Positions 34,866 to 44,337 of a stretch of DNA of 64,000 nt are shown here, piece by piece. The position numbers and the translations under genes are program-made. The notes beneath the pieces are model-generated. The model had not been told where the DNA came from. It saw nothing but the letters and a program-made list of their open reading frames with translations, and did not search any database. Position 1 is the first letter of the stretch; every line of letters begins with the position of its first letter. Origin of the DNA: Acinetobacter terrestris (lineage in GTDB: Bacteria; Pseudomonadota; Gammaproteobacteria; Pseudomonadales; Moraxellaceae); NCBI RefSeq assembly GCF_004331155.1, contig NZ_SJNZ01000001.1, positions 1-64,000 of the forward strand, read 5' to 3'.

Positions 34866-35816
34866 TTAGCTAATCGTCACTTGCTGCATCAACTGCGAAG
34901 TCTCTGCTTCATTCAATCCAATCCGATGAGAAACCACGGCAACAAATACAGCTTGAACATCATCCGGGGTGACATAGCTGCGCTGTTCAATGAAGGCATG
35001 TGCTTGAGCTGCTTTTTTCAAAGCCAATAGACCGCGAGTGGATAAGCCATGCCGACTTTTACGGGTCTCGCTAGCCAGATCCAGCAGATAGTCCAGCACC
35101 ACATCGGCAATATGAACCTGCGTGACCAGTCGCTGCATCTCTAAAATTTCATACTCGCTGAAAACGTGCTCTAAGGTTGCAATTAAGGCATAGCGCGAGT
35201 TTTGCTGTAGTAACAGCTTTTCTGCGGAACGTGATGGATAGCCCAGTGACAAACGCATCAGGAAACGGTCAAGCTGGGATTCTGGCAAACTATAAGTACC
35301 ACTTTGAAAAAGCGGGTTCTGTGTTGCAATCACCCAAAAGGGTTGCGGCAACTCATAACGAACGCCATCCACCGTAACCAAACCTTCTTCCATTGCTTCT
35401 AGCAATGCACTCTGAGTTTTGGGGCTACAGCGGTTGATTTCATCTGCCAGTAATATTTGGGTAAAGATTGGACCTTGCTTGAACTCAAACTGATGCTGTT
35501 TTTGATTAAACATATTCACGCCAATCACATCACTGGCAAGCATGTCGTTGGTAAACTGAATACGCTGAAACTTCAGCCCTGCAATATGAGATAAGGCACT
35601 GGATAATGTGGTTTTACCCAATCCGGGTAAATCTTCAAACAGCACGTGACCGCCGGCCAGCAAACTGCTTAAAGCCAGTTTGGTCTGATGCTGTTTATCC
35701 AAAATGATGCTATTGATTTGATGCAGGAATACCTGAATTTTTGCCGCATACGATTCAACCTGATCATTCAGTTGTTGCTGCTCGTGTGTGAGTTCCTGTT
35801 TTTGAACCTTATTCAT
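34866..35816 (-). CDS. moxR: MoxR-family AAA+ ATPase
   Basis: This 316-residue MoxR ATPase has Walker A DLPGLGKTTL at about residues 62-71 and Walker B ILLADEINR. The sensor/arginine region ATQNPLFQSGTYSLPESQLDRFLMR and a helical lid domain follow. MoxR proteins couple ATP hydrolysis to maturation of partner proteins and here lead an operon with DUF58 and TgpA. The ATG at 35816 (MNKVQKQEL) is chosen, with a GTG four codons earlier as an alternative, and neither has a strong ribosome binding site. A terminator for the upstream cstA-ybdD operon lies just before it. Confidence 0.9.
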   Translation of the reverse strand: MNKVQKQELTHEQQQLNDQVESYAAKIQVFLHQINSIILDKQHQTKLALSSLLAGGHVLFEDLPGLGKTTLSSALSHIAGLKFQRIQFTNDMLASDVIGVNMFNQKQHQFEFKQGPIFTQILLADEINRCSPKTQSALLEAMEEGLVTVDGVRYELPQPFWVIATQNPLFQSGTYSLPESQLDRFLMRLSLGYPSRSAEKLLLQQNSRYALIATLEHVFSEYEILEMQRLVTQVHIADVVLDYLLDLASETRKSRHGLSTRGLLALKKAAQAHAFIEQRSYVTPDDVQAVFVAVVSHRIGLNEAETSQLMQQVTIS

Positions 35817-35843
35817 ACCCCAAATCACAGCTTATTTCCCAAT

Positions 35844-35876
35844 AAAAAACGGTGCATGATTAACATACACCGTTTT
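35844..35876 (-). terminator. Terminator of cstA-ybdD
   Basis: AACGGTG and CACCGTT pair around a loop of about 14 bases, with a six-base T-run on the minus strand. It separates ybdD from moxR. Confidence 0.75.
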
Positions 35877-35925
35877 GTGGTTTTTCCAAACAAATCAAAA
35901 GATTTCTGACAAATGTCTGCTTATA

Positions 35926-36228
35926 TTAACAAGGGCATTTTTTCATTCCACCGCCTGCGCTTGGATAACGTGCATCCACACAGTAACGGTAAAATGTTTT
36001 GGCATCCATTGCGACTAAGTCTGGATGATTCTTTTGCATATGCTCCAGATAAGTCTGATAATCCGGCACACCAACCATCAAGCGAAAGCTTTGCTGTAGG
36101 CGTTGCCAAATCAGTTGAATGGTTTTAATGCCATTCAACATCAAAAACTTTTTCGGCTGCGCAAGTACAGTAAATTTAATGATTTTACCCAATGCCAGTT
36201 TTTGGCGAATTTGATCTTTTAGACTCAT
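35926..36228 (-). CDS. ybdD: YbdD/YjiX family small protein, N-terminally extended
   Basis: This 100-residue protein has a C-terminal half matching YbdD/YjiX (DUF466): LMVGVPDYQTYLEHMQKNHPD, then YCVDARY and a Gly/Cys ending GGGMKKCPC. In E. coli the homologue is about 65 residues and is encoded directly behind cstA, as here. This copy has about 35 extra N-terminal residues. Its start is well supported because its ATG overlaps the cstA stop (ATGA) and AGGAG lies nine bases upstream. It is required with, or modulates, CstA-type pyruvate uptake in some bacteria, which is family knowledge and not visible here. Confidence 0.85.
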   Translation of the reverse strand: MSLKDQIRQKLALGKIIKFTVLAQPKKFLMLNGIKTIQLIWQRLQQSFRLMVGVPDYQTYLEHMQKNHPDLVAMDAKTFYRYCVDARYPSAGGGMKKCPC

Positions 36229-38330
36229 TTCACCTCTCCTGCCGCTTTATTTGGACTGATCTCATCACTGTAAATCGCTTCTGACTCATGCACGCTTGGA
36301 TTTGGATTGGCCAAGGCACGGCGGATCACCCCAATGGCAGCAAACAACATTACGAAAGCCACAATCATAAAGAAGCCGCAAAGTACTGCATTGATCTGAT
36401 TAGAGAATACAATTGTTTGCATTTCAGCAATGTCTTTGGCCGGTTTCAATATTTCATTTCGTGCAATTGCATCCGAGAAACGGTTGGCTTGTGCCAAGAA
36501 ACCAATTTTTGGATTTTCATGGAAGATTTTTTGCCAACCTGCCGTCATCGAGGTAATGAAAAGGAAAATGGTCGGCAGAATCGTCACCCACACATATTTC
36601 TCTTTCTTCATTTTAAACAGAATAACGGTGCCGAGTATAAGAGCCATCGCTGCCAAAATCTGGTTACCAATACCAAACAGCGGCCACAAGCTGTTAATCC
36701 CACCGAGCGGATCTATCACACCTTGATAAACGAAGAAGCCCCAGCCTGCAACCGCAACTGCGGTACCCAACAAATTACCAAAGAAATTATGTGAGTTTTT
36801 CACCGCAGGAATCACGATACCCACCGTATCCTGAACCATGAAACGGCAAGCACGTGTACCCGCATCTACTGCAGTTAAGATGAACAATGCTTCAAACAGA
36901 ATTGCAAAGTGATACCAGAATGCCATCATTGAACGGTTATTGAAAATTTCCGTAATAATGTGTGCCATACCAATTGCAAAGGTGGGTGCTCCACCAGTAC
37001 GTGAAAGAATTGAAGTTTCACCGACTTCTTGCGCAAGCAATGTTAATGCTTCCGGAGTGACCACAAAGCCTAAAGTACGCACCGCTTCAGCCGCACTTTC
37101 AACCGTTGTCCCCAATATGGCAGCAGGCGCATTAATTGCGAAATAGACGCCCGGTTCAAGAATGGTGGCACAGATCATTGCCATCACAGCAACGAAAGAT
37201 TCCATCAACATACCGCCGTAACCAATCACACGAATATCCACTTCGTTATCGACCAGTTTTGGTGTGGTTCCTGAAGAAACCAGTGCGTGGAAACCTGAAA
37301 TGGCACCACAGGCAATGGTAATAAATAAGAACGGGAACATTGAGCCTGCAAATACAGGACCTGTACCATCAATAAAATGTGTAACCGCAGGCATTTTCAG
37401 TTCAGGCAATGCCACCATGATCCCAATCGCAAGACCTGCAATCACACCAATCTTCAAGAAAGTTGAAAGATAATCGCGTGGTGCAAGCAGTAACCAGACC
37501 GGTAACACGGAAGCGATAAAGCCGTAAATAATTAAGCACCAGGTCAGTTGCGTACCAGAAAGAGTAAACAATGGTCCCCAATACGGATCAGCTGCAACAT
37601 TGCCACCATACACAATCGCCAGCATCATCAGCACAAAACCAATGATTGACACCTCGGCAATTTTCCCCGGACGGATATAACGCATATATACGCCCATGAA
37701 CAATGCAATTGGAATCGTTGCAGCAATACTGAACACGCCCCATGGACTGTTGGTCAAGGCTTTCACGACAACCAATGCAAGCACTGCAAGGATAATGATC
37801 ATGACGCCTAAAGCACCCAGCATCACAATCACACCCGCAAAAGAACCCAGCTCTTGCTTCGCCATTTCACCGAGTGAACGGCCATCACGACGGGTAGAAA
37901 TAAAGAGGACTAAAAAGTCTTGAACAGCACCCGCGAGAACCACACCGACTAAAAGCCAAATCGTGCCCGGTAAATACCCCATCTGCGCCGCAAGAATAGG
38001 TCCTACTAATGGACCTGCACCTGCAATGGCTGCAAAGTGGTGACCAAACAGGACATATTTATTGGTAGGGACATAATCCAGACCATCTGCCAAGCGATGC
38101 GCAGGTGTTAAGCGTCTTGCATTGAGTTCAAAGACTTTATTGGCTATAAATAAACTATAGAAGCGATAAGCGATGCTATAGACACAGATGGCTGCCAAAA
38201 CCAGCCAGACTGCATTAACATGCTCACCTCTGCTGACTGCAAGTATCCCGAATGATACTGCACCTAAAATCGCGACTAGAAGCCACACTATTTTTGAAGT
38301 TATGGTTAACTTCGGTTCAATGGTTTCCAT
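36225..38330 (-). CDS. cstA: CstA-family pyruvate/peptide transporter
   Basis: This 701-residue inner-membrane protein of the CstA/BtsT family has some 16-18 hydrophobic segments. E. coli CstA is also 701 residues. Characteristic stretches include HHFAAIAGAGPLVGPILAAQMGYLPG, DFLVLFISTRRDGRSLGEMA and FVALVSSGTTPKL-like sequence (HALVSSGTTPK). E. coli homologues import pyruvate during starvation and may move peptides. ybdD overlaps its stop by four bases, preserving the cstA-ybdD arrangement. Regulation cannot be read directly, since no CRP-like site stands out in the 170 bases upstream. Confidence 0.92.
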   Translation of the reverse strand: METIEPKLTITSKIVWLLVAILGAVSFGILAVSRGEHVNAVWLVLAAICVYSIAYRFYSLFIANKVFELNARRLTPAHRLADGLDYVPTNKYVLFGHHFAAIAGAGPLVGPILAAQMGYLPGTIWLLVGVVLAGAVQDFLVLFISTRRDGRSLGEMAKQELGSFAGVIVMLGALGVMIIILAVLALVVVKALTNSPWGVFSIAATIPIALFMGVYMRYIRPGKIAEVSIIGFVLMMLAIVYGGNVAADPYWGPLFTLSGTQLTWCLIIYGFIASVLPVWLLLAPRDYLSTFLKIGVIAGLAIGIMVALPELKMPAVTHFIDGTGPVFAGSMFPFLFITIACGAISGFHALVSSGTTPKLVDNEVDIRVIGYGGMLMESFVAVMAMICATILEPGVYFAINAPAAILGTTVESAAEAVRTLGFVVTPEALTLLAQEVGETSILSRTGGAPTFAIGMAHIITEIFNNRSMMAFWYHFAILFEALFILTAVDAGTRACRFMVQDTVGIVIPAVKNSHNFFGNLLGTAVAVAGWGFFVYQGVIDPLGGINSLWPLFGIGNQILAAMALILGTVILFKMKKEKYVWVTILPTIFLFITSMTAGWQKIFHENPKIGFLAQANRFSDAIARNEILKPAKDIAEMQTIVFSNQINAVLCGFFMIVAFVMLFAAIGVIRRALANPNPSVHESEAIYSDEISPNKAAGEVK

Positions 38331-38449
38331 GTAAATCCCTCATATCTAATGCATAAATCAGCGTTAATTTTTATTGTTCGGTATACTGCTGTTTCTTCCT
38401 TTGCGACTGTACTCCTCAAAATTTACTTTTCATCTAATACTTTGGCATA

Positions 38450-38478
38450 AAAAAAGGGATGATTTAAATCACCCCTTT
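38450..38478 (-). terminator. Terminator of efp
   Basis: AAAGGG, the palindrome TGATTTAAATCA and CCCTTT make a near-complete stem. Seven T follow on the minus strand, just behind efp. Confidence 0.8.
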
Positions 38479-38502
38479 CGATAATAGTCTATTTTTAAAC
38501 CA

Positions 38503-39072
38503 TTATGCACGTTCTAAATAGTCACCTGTACGGGTATCTACACGAACACTTTCTTCTTGCTGTACGAATAATGGTACACGAACAACGGCACCCGTTTCGA
38601 GTTTGGCAGGCTTACCGCCACCGCCCGAAGTATCACCACGTACGCCTGGATCAGTTTCAACGATTTTCAACACAACGAAGTTTGGTGCACTTACTGACAA
38701 TGGAACACCATTAAAAAGCATGATTGTACATTTTTCGTTTGAATCGTCTTTCAACCATTTGGCAGCATCGCCCATCGCAACCTTGTCAGCTGCGATTTGT
38801 TCGAAGCTTACTGGATCCATAAAGTTCCAAAGTTCGCCATCGTTGTAGAGGTATTCCATTTCAACTTCAACAATGTCCGCACCTTCCAGTGTTTCATTGG
38901 ATTTAAACGTTTTTTCTAGCACTTTTCCACTTCTAAGATTACGTAATTTTACCCGGCTGAAAGCTTGACCCTTACCTGGTTTTACGTACTCATTTTCTAG
39001 AATTGTACATGGATTACCATCAAGCATGACCTTAAGGCCTGCTTTAAAATCATTTGTCGAATAATTGGCCAT
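38503..39072 (-). CDS. efp: Elongation factor P
   Basis: This 189-residue translation factor relieves ribosome stalling at polyproline. The three-domain beta-barrel architecture is complete. The N-terminal loop [10 protein letters not shown] carries Lys34, the residue beta-lysylated in the EpmA/EpmB pathway. The C-terminal signature [29 protein letters not shown] is standard. The modification enzyme gene epmB is divergently encoded 70 bases away, so Lys34 is very probably modified. epmA is not in this window. Length and start are canonical. Confidence 0.97.
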   Translation of the reverse strand: MANYSTNDFKAGLKVMLDGNPCTILENEYVKPGKGQAFSRVKLRNLRSGKVLEKTFKSNETLEGADIVEVEMEYLYNDGELWNFMDPVSFEQIAADKVAMGDAAKWLKDDSNEKCTIMLFNGVPLSVSAPNFVVLKIVETDPGVRGDTSGGGGKPAKLETGAVVRVPLFVQQEESVRVDTRTGDYLERA

Positions 39073-39142
39073 GAAAGGCTCGCTCCAAACTTACTAACTT
39101 AAATCTATTGATGCTAGACTAGCATCATTTTTTACATGCAGC

Positions 39143-40159
39143 ATGATAAACTATTTATATCAAGAGCAAAACTGGCAATCTCAACTCAGTGATCTGATTA
39201 CAGATCCATTAGAGCTTCTAGAGACCCTTCAGCTCTCACCTGATCAATTATTGTCAGGCGCAATTCTGGCTTCTGAACAGTTTAAATTGCGTGTTCCGCG
39301 TGCGTTCGTCGGAAAAATGAACATGGGCGACCCCCTTGATCCCCTTCTATTACAAGTCTTGCCGCATCATCTAGAACTTGAAGAACATCCTGGTTATGTC
39401 ACCGACCCTTTGGGTGAAGAACAAGCCAATCAGCAACCCGGTGTATTACATAAATACAAATCACGCTTTTTACTCACCTTAACCGGTGCTTGTGCGGTAC
39501 ATTGCCGTTATTGTTTCCGTCGTCATTTCCCTTATCAGGAAAACCTGCCCAAAAATGAAGACTGGCTCAACATTAAAGGCTATATCGAAAGCCAACCCGA
39601 TATTAACGAGGTCATTTTTAGTGGCGGAGACCCACTTACCCTATCCAACCGGAAATTAAAGCTCTGGATCGATCGACTGGAATCGTTGGCACAAATTAAA
39701 TTTTTGAGAATTCATTCACGGGTTCCGATCGTAATCCCCAACCGTGTCGATGAAGAGCTGGTTTCCCTATTAAAAAACAGTAGGCTACGCATTATTCTAG
39801 TGGTACACTCAAATCATGCAGCTGAGCTTGATGATTTTACTTGCGCTAAACTTTCACTATTGGCTCAACAACAAATCACCGTGCTCAATCAGGCAGTTTT
39901 ATTAAATGGGGTCAATAATTCTGCGCAGGTTTTAGTAGATTTAAGTTACCGTCTGTTTGATGCAGGCGTGATGCCATACTATTTACATGTATTAGATAAA
40001 GTAAAAGGTGCGCATCATTTTGACTTGAGTCCCGAGCAGATTAATCTTATATATAAAGATGTTTTAGAGAGCCTTCCAGGATATTTGGTTCCTAAACTCG
40101 TTAGGGAAATAGCGGGCGAAAAAAATAAAACACCGCTTTTTGGGGTTTCAACTTTTTGA
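39143..40159 (+). CDS. epmB: EF-P beta-lysylation protein EpmB
   Basis: This 338-residue radical SAM lysine 2,3-aminomutase converts alpha-lysine to beta-lysine for attachment to EF-P by EpmA. The cluster motif CAVHCRYC (CxxxCxxC) lies in LTGACAVHCRYCFRRHFPY, followed by VIFSGGDPL. The second half is a TIM-barrel with LHVLDKVKGAHHFD, which includes the PLP-binding lysine region. The length is that of short bacterial EpmB proteins. It is divergent from efp. A PilZ gene follows after 14 bases on the same strand and may be co-transcribed. Confidence 0.95.
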   Translation: MINYLYQEQNWQSQLSDLITDPLELLETLQLSPDQLLSGAILASEQFKLRVPRAFVGKMNMGDPLDPLLLQVLPHHLELEEHPGYVTDPLGEEQANQQPGVLHKYKSRFLLTLTGACAVHCRYCFRRHFPYQENLPKNEDWLNIKGYIESQPDINEVIFSGGDPLTLSNRKLKLWIDRLESLAQIKFLRIHSRVPIVIPNRVDEELVSLLKNSRLRIILVVHSNHAAELDDFTCAKLSLLAQQQITVLNQAVLLNGVNNSAQVLVDLSYRLFDAGVMPYYLHVLDKVKGAHHFDLSPEQINLIYKDVLESLPGYLVPKLVREIAGEKNKTPLFGVSTF

Positions 40160-40173
40160 GTTAAATAATAACG

Positions 40174-41919
40174 ATGCTTATGAGTACTTCTGATATTTTC
40201 CAAACACCAACAGAATTAAAGTTGGAACAACTCAGCTTTTGTCCATCGAATGCAAAAGGGCTACAAGAATGGGTGTCTAATTTATCCATTCTGCAACTCG
40301 GAAATTCTTCAAAAGAACTGTTCAATGCGTTACTGGAAATATCAGAACTTAAATGCCCAGAAATGCTGCGTTTTGATTTAATTCAAATCTTGCACCCGAC
40401 CATTGATAATGTATTGACCAGTCTGGAAAAGCATTTTTTCAACCAAGGTCTGATTACCACTGATCGTAGTGATCAAATTATTGAGTTGGCTATGCTGTTA
40501 CGTAGCCATTTCGCCAAGATTTACATCGATATTTCAAAACGCTGTAATACCCAATTAAGTCTGCAAAAGTTTTCTATTTTTGCATTTAATCAGAAGAAAA
40601 GTTTACAGACCGCCAGAATTGTTTCGACGTATTACGCATTACAGCAACTCTCGTTATTACTTTATCAGCAAAATTTGCTGTATAGCACGCCATTATTTGG
40701 CCAATGGCTGGTCGCGCATCAACTGCTCGAATGTGCAATCAAGAATAATTTTTATCAAACCAATATCAACCAGATTTTAGATACGCAGCATCAATTACAA
40801 ACCATTGCTCACGCTTACTCACAGCTCATTTTATTGGATATTTTTAATACCCATCAAATTCGCCCATCAGAAATGCAAGGCTTATATTTATGTAGCTTTG
40901 ACTGGGCCAAACTGGTTCATATTTTGCCGAAAGAAACCACGCTTTCGCGCTATATTGTCGATACCAATAAAGATCATCCACCGGTTTTCAATATCAATCA
41001 ATCCAGTTTATATAAACCGACCATCTATATTGCAACGCAAAATTTATTAGATCATCTGTCTGAGACTCAAACTAAAAATACGGGATATTTATCACGTAAT
41101 GAAAAGTTATTTCTGACCCCAGCACTACATTTTCATATTCATAATCTGCTTACGACCAATATCGAACGTCGCCATGAACGCTACGAATATTCAGCACAAT
41201 TGCAGATCTGTTTTAGCCTTTCTGTGGCACATTTTTACCTCTCTAAAGGTAAAAACTTTCACGAAACTTTGGATGTAGAAAATAATTATCAGTTCCAAAA
41301 TGAAAGTAGTTTTATTAATTCGATGAATTCCAATATTCCTGCTGAAATTACCACAGCTAAAGTCTTGGATCGCGAAGCAAAACAAATCTATCCAGCCGAA
41401 GTTCTGGATATCAGTGTCAATGGTTACAGAATTAAATGGACCGGTGCTACACCTTCAAATTTAAAAACTGGGGAATTTATTTTAATTCAGGAAAATACCA
41501 ACAGCCCTTGGCGTGGCGGTGTGGTTCGCTGGATTAAACAGTCGACAGAAAAAAGCCTGGAACTTGGGCTTGAAGTATTGGCCCAAGATTTATTCCCCTG
41601 CTCTGTCATGGTAAAAACTGAACGCAACAGCAGTAACTACCAACCTGCCCTGATTGTTCAAACCACTCAACTCGATCATGTTTCAACCAGTCTGATTGTA
41701 TCGGGTTCGCACATGTTTAGAGAAAAACAAACGATTCATTTAAGATTAGGCAAAGAAGAACTCAAAATTTACCTGACCAAAGCGCAGCTTATTACTCAAA
41801 GTTTTATTCGTTTTGAATTTGAATTACTCAATGATCAGCAAGAAAGCCTGATTACAAACTTTATCAATAAACAAATGAATGAAATCAAGAATCACGATTT
41901 ATGGGAAGCATTGAAGTGA
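40174..41919 (+). CDS. Large PilZ-domain protein
   Basis: This protein of up to 581 residues has a long helical N-terminal part of unknown family and a C-terminal PilZ-like domain. The two c-di-GMP-binding PilZ motifs are recognisable: RRHERYEY (RxxxR) at about residue 332 and DISVNGYR (D/NxSxxG) at about 410. They are separated by more than the usual distance, so the domain may contain an insertion. A second beta-rich region (VRWIKQ, ELGLEVL) follows. Its stop overlaps the next gene, which encodes a FimX-like protein. The first or third codon (ATG at 40174 or 40180) could be the start. A role in c-di-GMP control of surface behaviour is inferred. Confidence 0.7.
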   Translation: MLMSTSDIFQTPTELKLEQLSFCPSNAKGLQEWVSNLSILQLGNSSKELFNALLEISELKCPEMLRFDLIQILHPTIDNVLTSLEKHFFNQGLITTDRSDQIIELAMLLRSHFAKIYIDISKRCNTQLSLQKFSIFAFNQKKSLQTARIVSTYYALQQLSLLLYQQNLLYSTPLFGQWLVAHQLLECAIKNNFYQTNINQILDTQHQLQTIAHAYSQLILLDIFNTHQIRPSEMQGLYLCSFDWAKLVHILPKETTLSRYIVDTNKDHPPVFNINQSSLYKPTIYIATQNLLDHLSETQTKNTGYLSRNEKLFLTPALHFHIHNLLTTNIERRHERYEYSAQLQICFSLSVAHFYLSKGKNFHETLDVENNYQFQNESSFINSMNSNIPAEITTAKVLDREAKQIYPAEVLDISVNGYRIKWTGATPSNLKTGEFILIQENTNSPWRGGVVRWIKQSTEKSLELGLEVLAQDLFPCSVMVKTERNSSNYQPALIVQTTQLDHVSTSLIVSGSHMFREKQTIHLRLGKEELKIYLTKAQLITQSFIRFEFELLNDQQESLITNFINKQMNEIKNHDLWEALK

Positions 41920-44018
41920 GAAATCCATTATTGTCTAAAAAGTTAAAACGTACCGAGACACGTTTACTCATTATCGATGATAATCAAATACGTTTTAACC
42001 AGATTCGTGATCTTTTAACATCAAATGGACATGTTGTAGAAGCAACATTGCTGGATGATTTACAAACTTTTGAAAAGCAATTACATCAAAATTGGGATCT
42101 GGTTATTTTTGGCCGTGCCTACGATTTAAAATACGAACAGGCTTTAAGTTTAATCCAACTATCAAAACAACCGAACTTACCGATTATTCTTCTAAAACCA
42201 GAAGATTATCAGGCAGATCAATATGCGGCTTATATTCGTAAAGGGATTTATGACATTTTAAATCTGGATTATCCAGATCGTTTTTACCTTGGCCTACTTC
42301 GTGCACTTTCATTAAGCCGCTTAATGCTTACTCAGCAACATTTAATGGATGAGTTAGAGTCTGCACAAACCCATGCACAATCCTTAGTACATGATAGCAA
42401 CAAAGCCGTTGCACTGATTCAAGAAGGCATTCACATTCAAGCCAATCCTGAATATTTACAACTATTTGGGATGAAAAATGAGGATGATGTCGTAGGTCTT
42501 CCTTTGCTTGATTTGTTACAACCAAAAGATTTGAACGACTTCAAGTTACGTTTTAAAAAAATTACCCAAGGTCAATTTGATTTAGGTCGTTTAGAAATTG
42601 CGACCTTAAATGACCAGGTTTCTGTTCCGAATCCGCTTAAGATCGAATTTTTACCCGCTACGGATGAAGATGCATTACAACTTACTATTGATATTGAAAC
42701 TTCAGAAACGAGCAATGCAACATCGGGAACAGCTGATAAAAATACCCAGAAGCCAAATACCTATCAGTTGATTAACCGCACGGTGACTCAACAGCCTTCT
42801 GATATTAATGCACTGGTCCTGTTCTCTCTAGCCTCTTGTCCTAAAACTATTTTTGAAGGTAACTGGGTTACTTCAAAAAATTATTTCAGTGAAATAAAAA
42901 CATTCTTAAAAGAACAAACCCATGTTCCTTTATTTAAGGTTTCACCCGGTATATTTGCTGCTTTATTCCAGGCAGAATCTAAAGCAAAACTAGAATCCAA
43001 ACTGATTGGTTTAAGCTCATTAACCAAGCCACAATTATTAACCGTCAATCAAGTCAGTTATCCACTGAATTTAAGAATTGGTTACGCTATTCTAGATAGC
43101 GAAATTCGTGATGAAAGCCATTTTGAACAATTTATTCATTCAGCTTATCAGACCGCTTTACCACAAAATGCACCGGCTGTAGAGCTTAATCTAGGTACAC
43201 ATTTAGATATTCCATCGATGGAAATCCACCATCCAGAAATCAAGCCATTAAATTCTTCGCCTGAATCTTCATTAATCAGAGCTTTAGAGAAAAGCTTGGA
43301 TCGTGGAGAGATTCATCTTAAATATCAACAACTTTATGATAAACAAGACACCAATTTATACACTTATGAGGTCACCAGCGGCTTCATATTTGAAAATTCT
43401 TGGAAAGATTTATCCAGTTTAAGAGAACTGGCCGAAGACCCTGAATTGTCGATTAAACTGGATCGCTGGATATTAGTTGAATCATGTAAACAATTACATA
43501 ATTTTATTACGCAATATCCTGAAGCCAAATTGATTGTGAATTTGAATAAAGAAGTGCTATTTCGCGATCGGACCTTCCCTGAATTCATTTCCAAGCTGAT
43601 CACGATTGTACGCAGTAAATTAACCCATCCGCTTATTTTACAATTTTCAGAAGAAGACCTGACCCAGAATATTCCAGATGCACAAAAGCATATTGCTCAA
43701 CTGCGCCAGTTTGGCGCTGAAGTATCCTTAAGAGATTTTGGTAATACTATTTACAGTGAATCTGCTATACGTCAACTGGATATCAACTGCTTAACATTGC
43801 ACCGCACACTGACAACAATGTTAAATACAGAACAATCTACGCAGGAATTACAGGAAAAAATTAAAATTTTCCATGAAATTAAACCTGTTGAAATCATGCT
43901 ACGCGAATTAAATGATATGACGCTCTTCGCCAACGCGTGGAATGTAGATGCCCGATTTATTCAAGGTGATTATTTCCAGAAAAAACTGGATCACTTAATT
44001 GATGTACAAGACCAATAG
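41901..44018 (+). CDS. FimX-like REC-PAS-GGDEF-EAL protein, catalytically degenerate
   Basis: This protein of about 705 residues has an N-terminal receiver-like domain (LLIIDDNQIRFNQIRDLL), a PAS segment (ALIQEGIHIQANPEYLQLFG), a degenerate GGDEF domain and a degenerate EAL domain. The GGDEF site is replaced by VSPGIF in FKVSPGIFAALF, and EAL by EVT. The usual DDFGxG appears as RDFGNT and the later catalytic Lys is missing. It should therefore bind rather than make or cut c-di-GMP, as Pseudomonas FimX does for type IV pili. Translation may begin at the ATG at 41901 or the GTG at 41916 that overlaps the PilZ stop. The overlap implies coupling with the PilZ protein. Confidence 0.75.
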   Translation: MGSIEVRNPLLSKKLKRTETRLLIIDDNQIRFNQIRDLLTSNGHVVEATLLDDLQTFEKQLHQNWDLVIFGRAYDLKYEQALSLIQLSKQPNLPIILLKPEDYQADQYAAYIRKGIYDILNLDYPDRFYLGLLRALSLSRLMLTQQHLMDELESAQTHAQSLVHDSNKAVALIQEGIHIQANPEYLQLFGMKNEDDVVGLPLLDLLQPKDLNDFKLRFKKITQGQFDLGRLEIATLNDQVSVPNPLKIEFLPATDEDALQLTIDIETSETSNATSGTADKNTQKPNTYQLINRTVTQQPSDINALVLFSLASCPKTIFEGNWVTSKNYFSEIKTFLKEQTHVPLFKVSPGIFAALFQAESKAKLESKLIGLSSLTKPQLLTVNQVSYPLNLRIGYAILDSEIRDESHFEQFIHSAYQTALPQNAPAVELNLGTHLDIPSMEIHHPEIKPLNSSPESSLIRALEKSLDRGEIHLKYQQLYDKQDTNLYTYEVTSGFIFENSWKDLSSLRELAEDPELSIKLDRWILVESCKQLHNFITQYPEAKLIVNLNKEVLFRDRTFPEFISKLITIVRSKLTHPLILQFSEEDLTQNIPDAQKHIAQLRQFGAEVSLRDFGNTIYSESAIRQLDINCLTLHRTLTTMLNTEQSTQELQEKIKIFHEIKPVEIMLRELNDMTLFANAWNVDARFIQGDYFQKKLDHLIDVQDQ

Positions 44019-44064
44019 GTCTTGTACACATTATTTTGTAGCAAAATACATAAATTTCAGGCAT

Positions 44065-44093
44065 AAAAAAACGGGCATATTGCCCGTTTTTTT
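44065..44093. terminator. Bidirectional terminator between the FimX-like gene and rpmE
   Basis: ACGGGCA and TGCCCGT pair around TAT, with seven A before and seven T after. It serves both convergent genes. Confidence 0.9.
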
Positions 44094-44106
44094 ACATTTG
44101 ACGGTA

Positions 44107-44337
44107 TTAGTCAGGACGTTTGATAGAACGTGACATACCAGCAAAACGTTGTTTGAACTTGTCGATACGACCACCTTGGTCAACATTCTTCTGTTTACCA
44201 GTATAGAATGGGTGGCAAGCTGAACATACGTCAAGGTAAAGAGTTTCTTTACCAATCGCTGAACGAGTTTCGATTACGTTACCACATGAACAAGTAGCAA
44301 CTAATGTTTCATATTTTGGGTGAATATCGGCGCGCAT
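44107..44337 (-). CDS. rpmE: 50S ribosomal protein L31 (zinc form)
   Basis: This 76-residue L31 begins [10 protein letters not shown] and has the zinc-binding Cys at 16, 18, 38 and 41 ([15 protein letters not shown]). It is therefore the C+ type used when zinc is adequate, not the zinc-independent paralogue. The C-terminal [11 protein letters not shown] is standard. AGGAG lies upstream of the ATG. A long 5' region with pairing potential precedes it and may be an L31 autoregulatory leader. Confidence 0.97.
   Translation of the reverse strand: MRADIHPKYETLVATCSCGNVIETRSAIGKETLYLDVCSACHPFYTGKQKNVDQGGRIDKFKQRFAGMSRSIKRPD

Noticed and set aside
36288..37923. Several + strand reading frames of 60-168 codons opposite cstA
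   Set aside because: They are antisense shadows of a GC-richer membrane protein gene with clear family identity.
44031..44255. A 74-codon minus-strand frame near rpmE
   Set aside because: It overlaps rpmE in another frame and runs through the bidirectional terminator.
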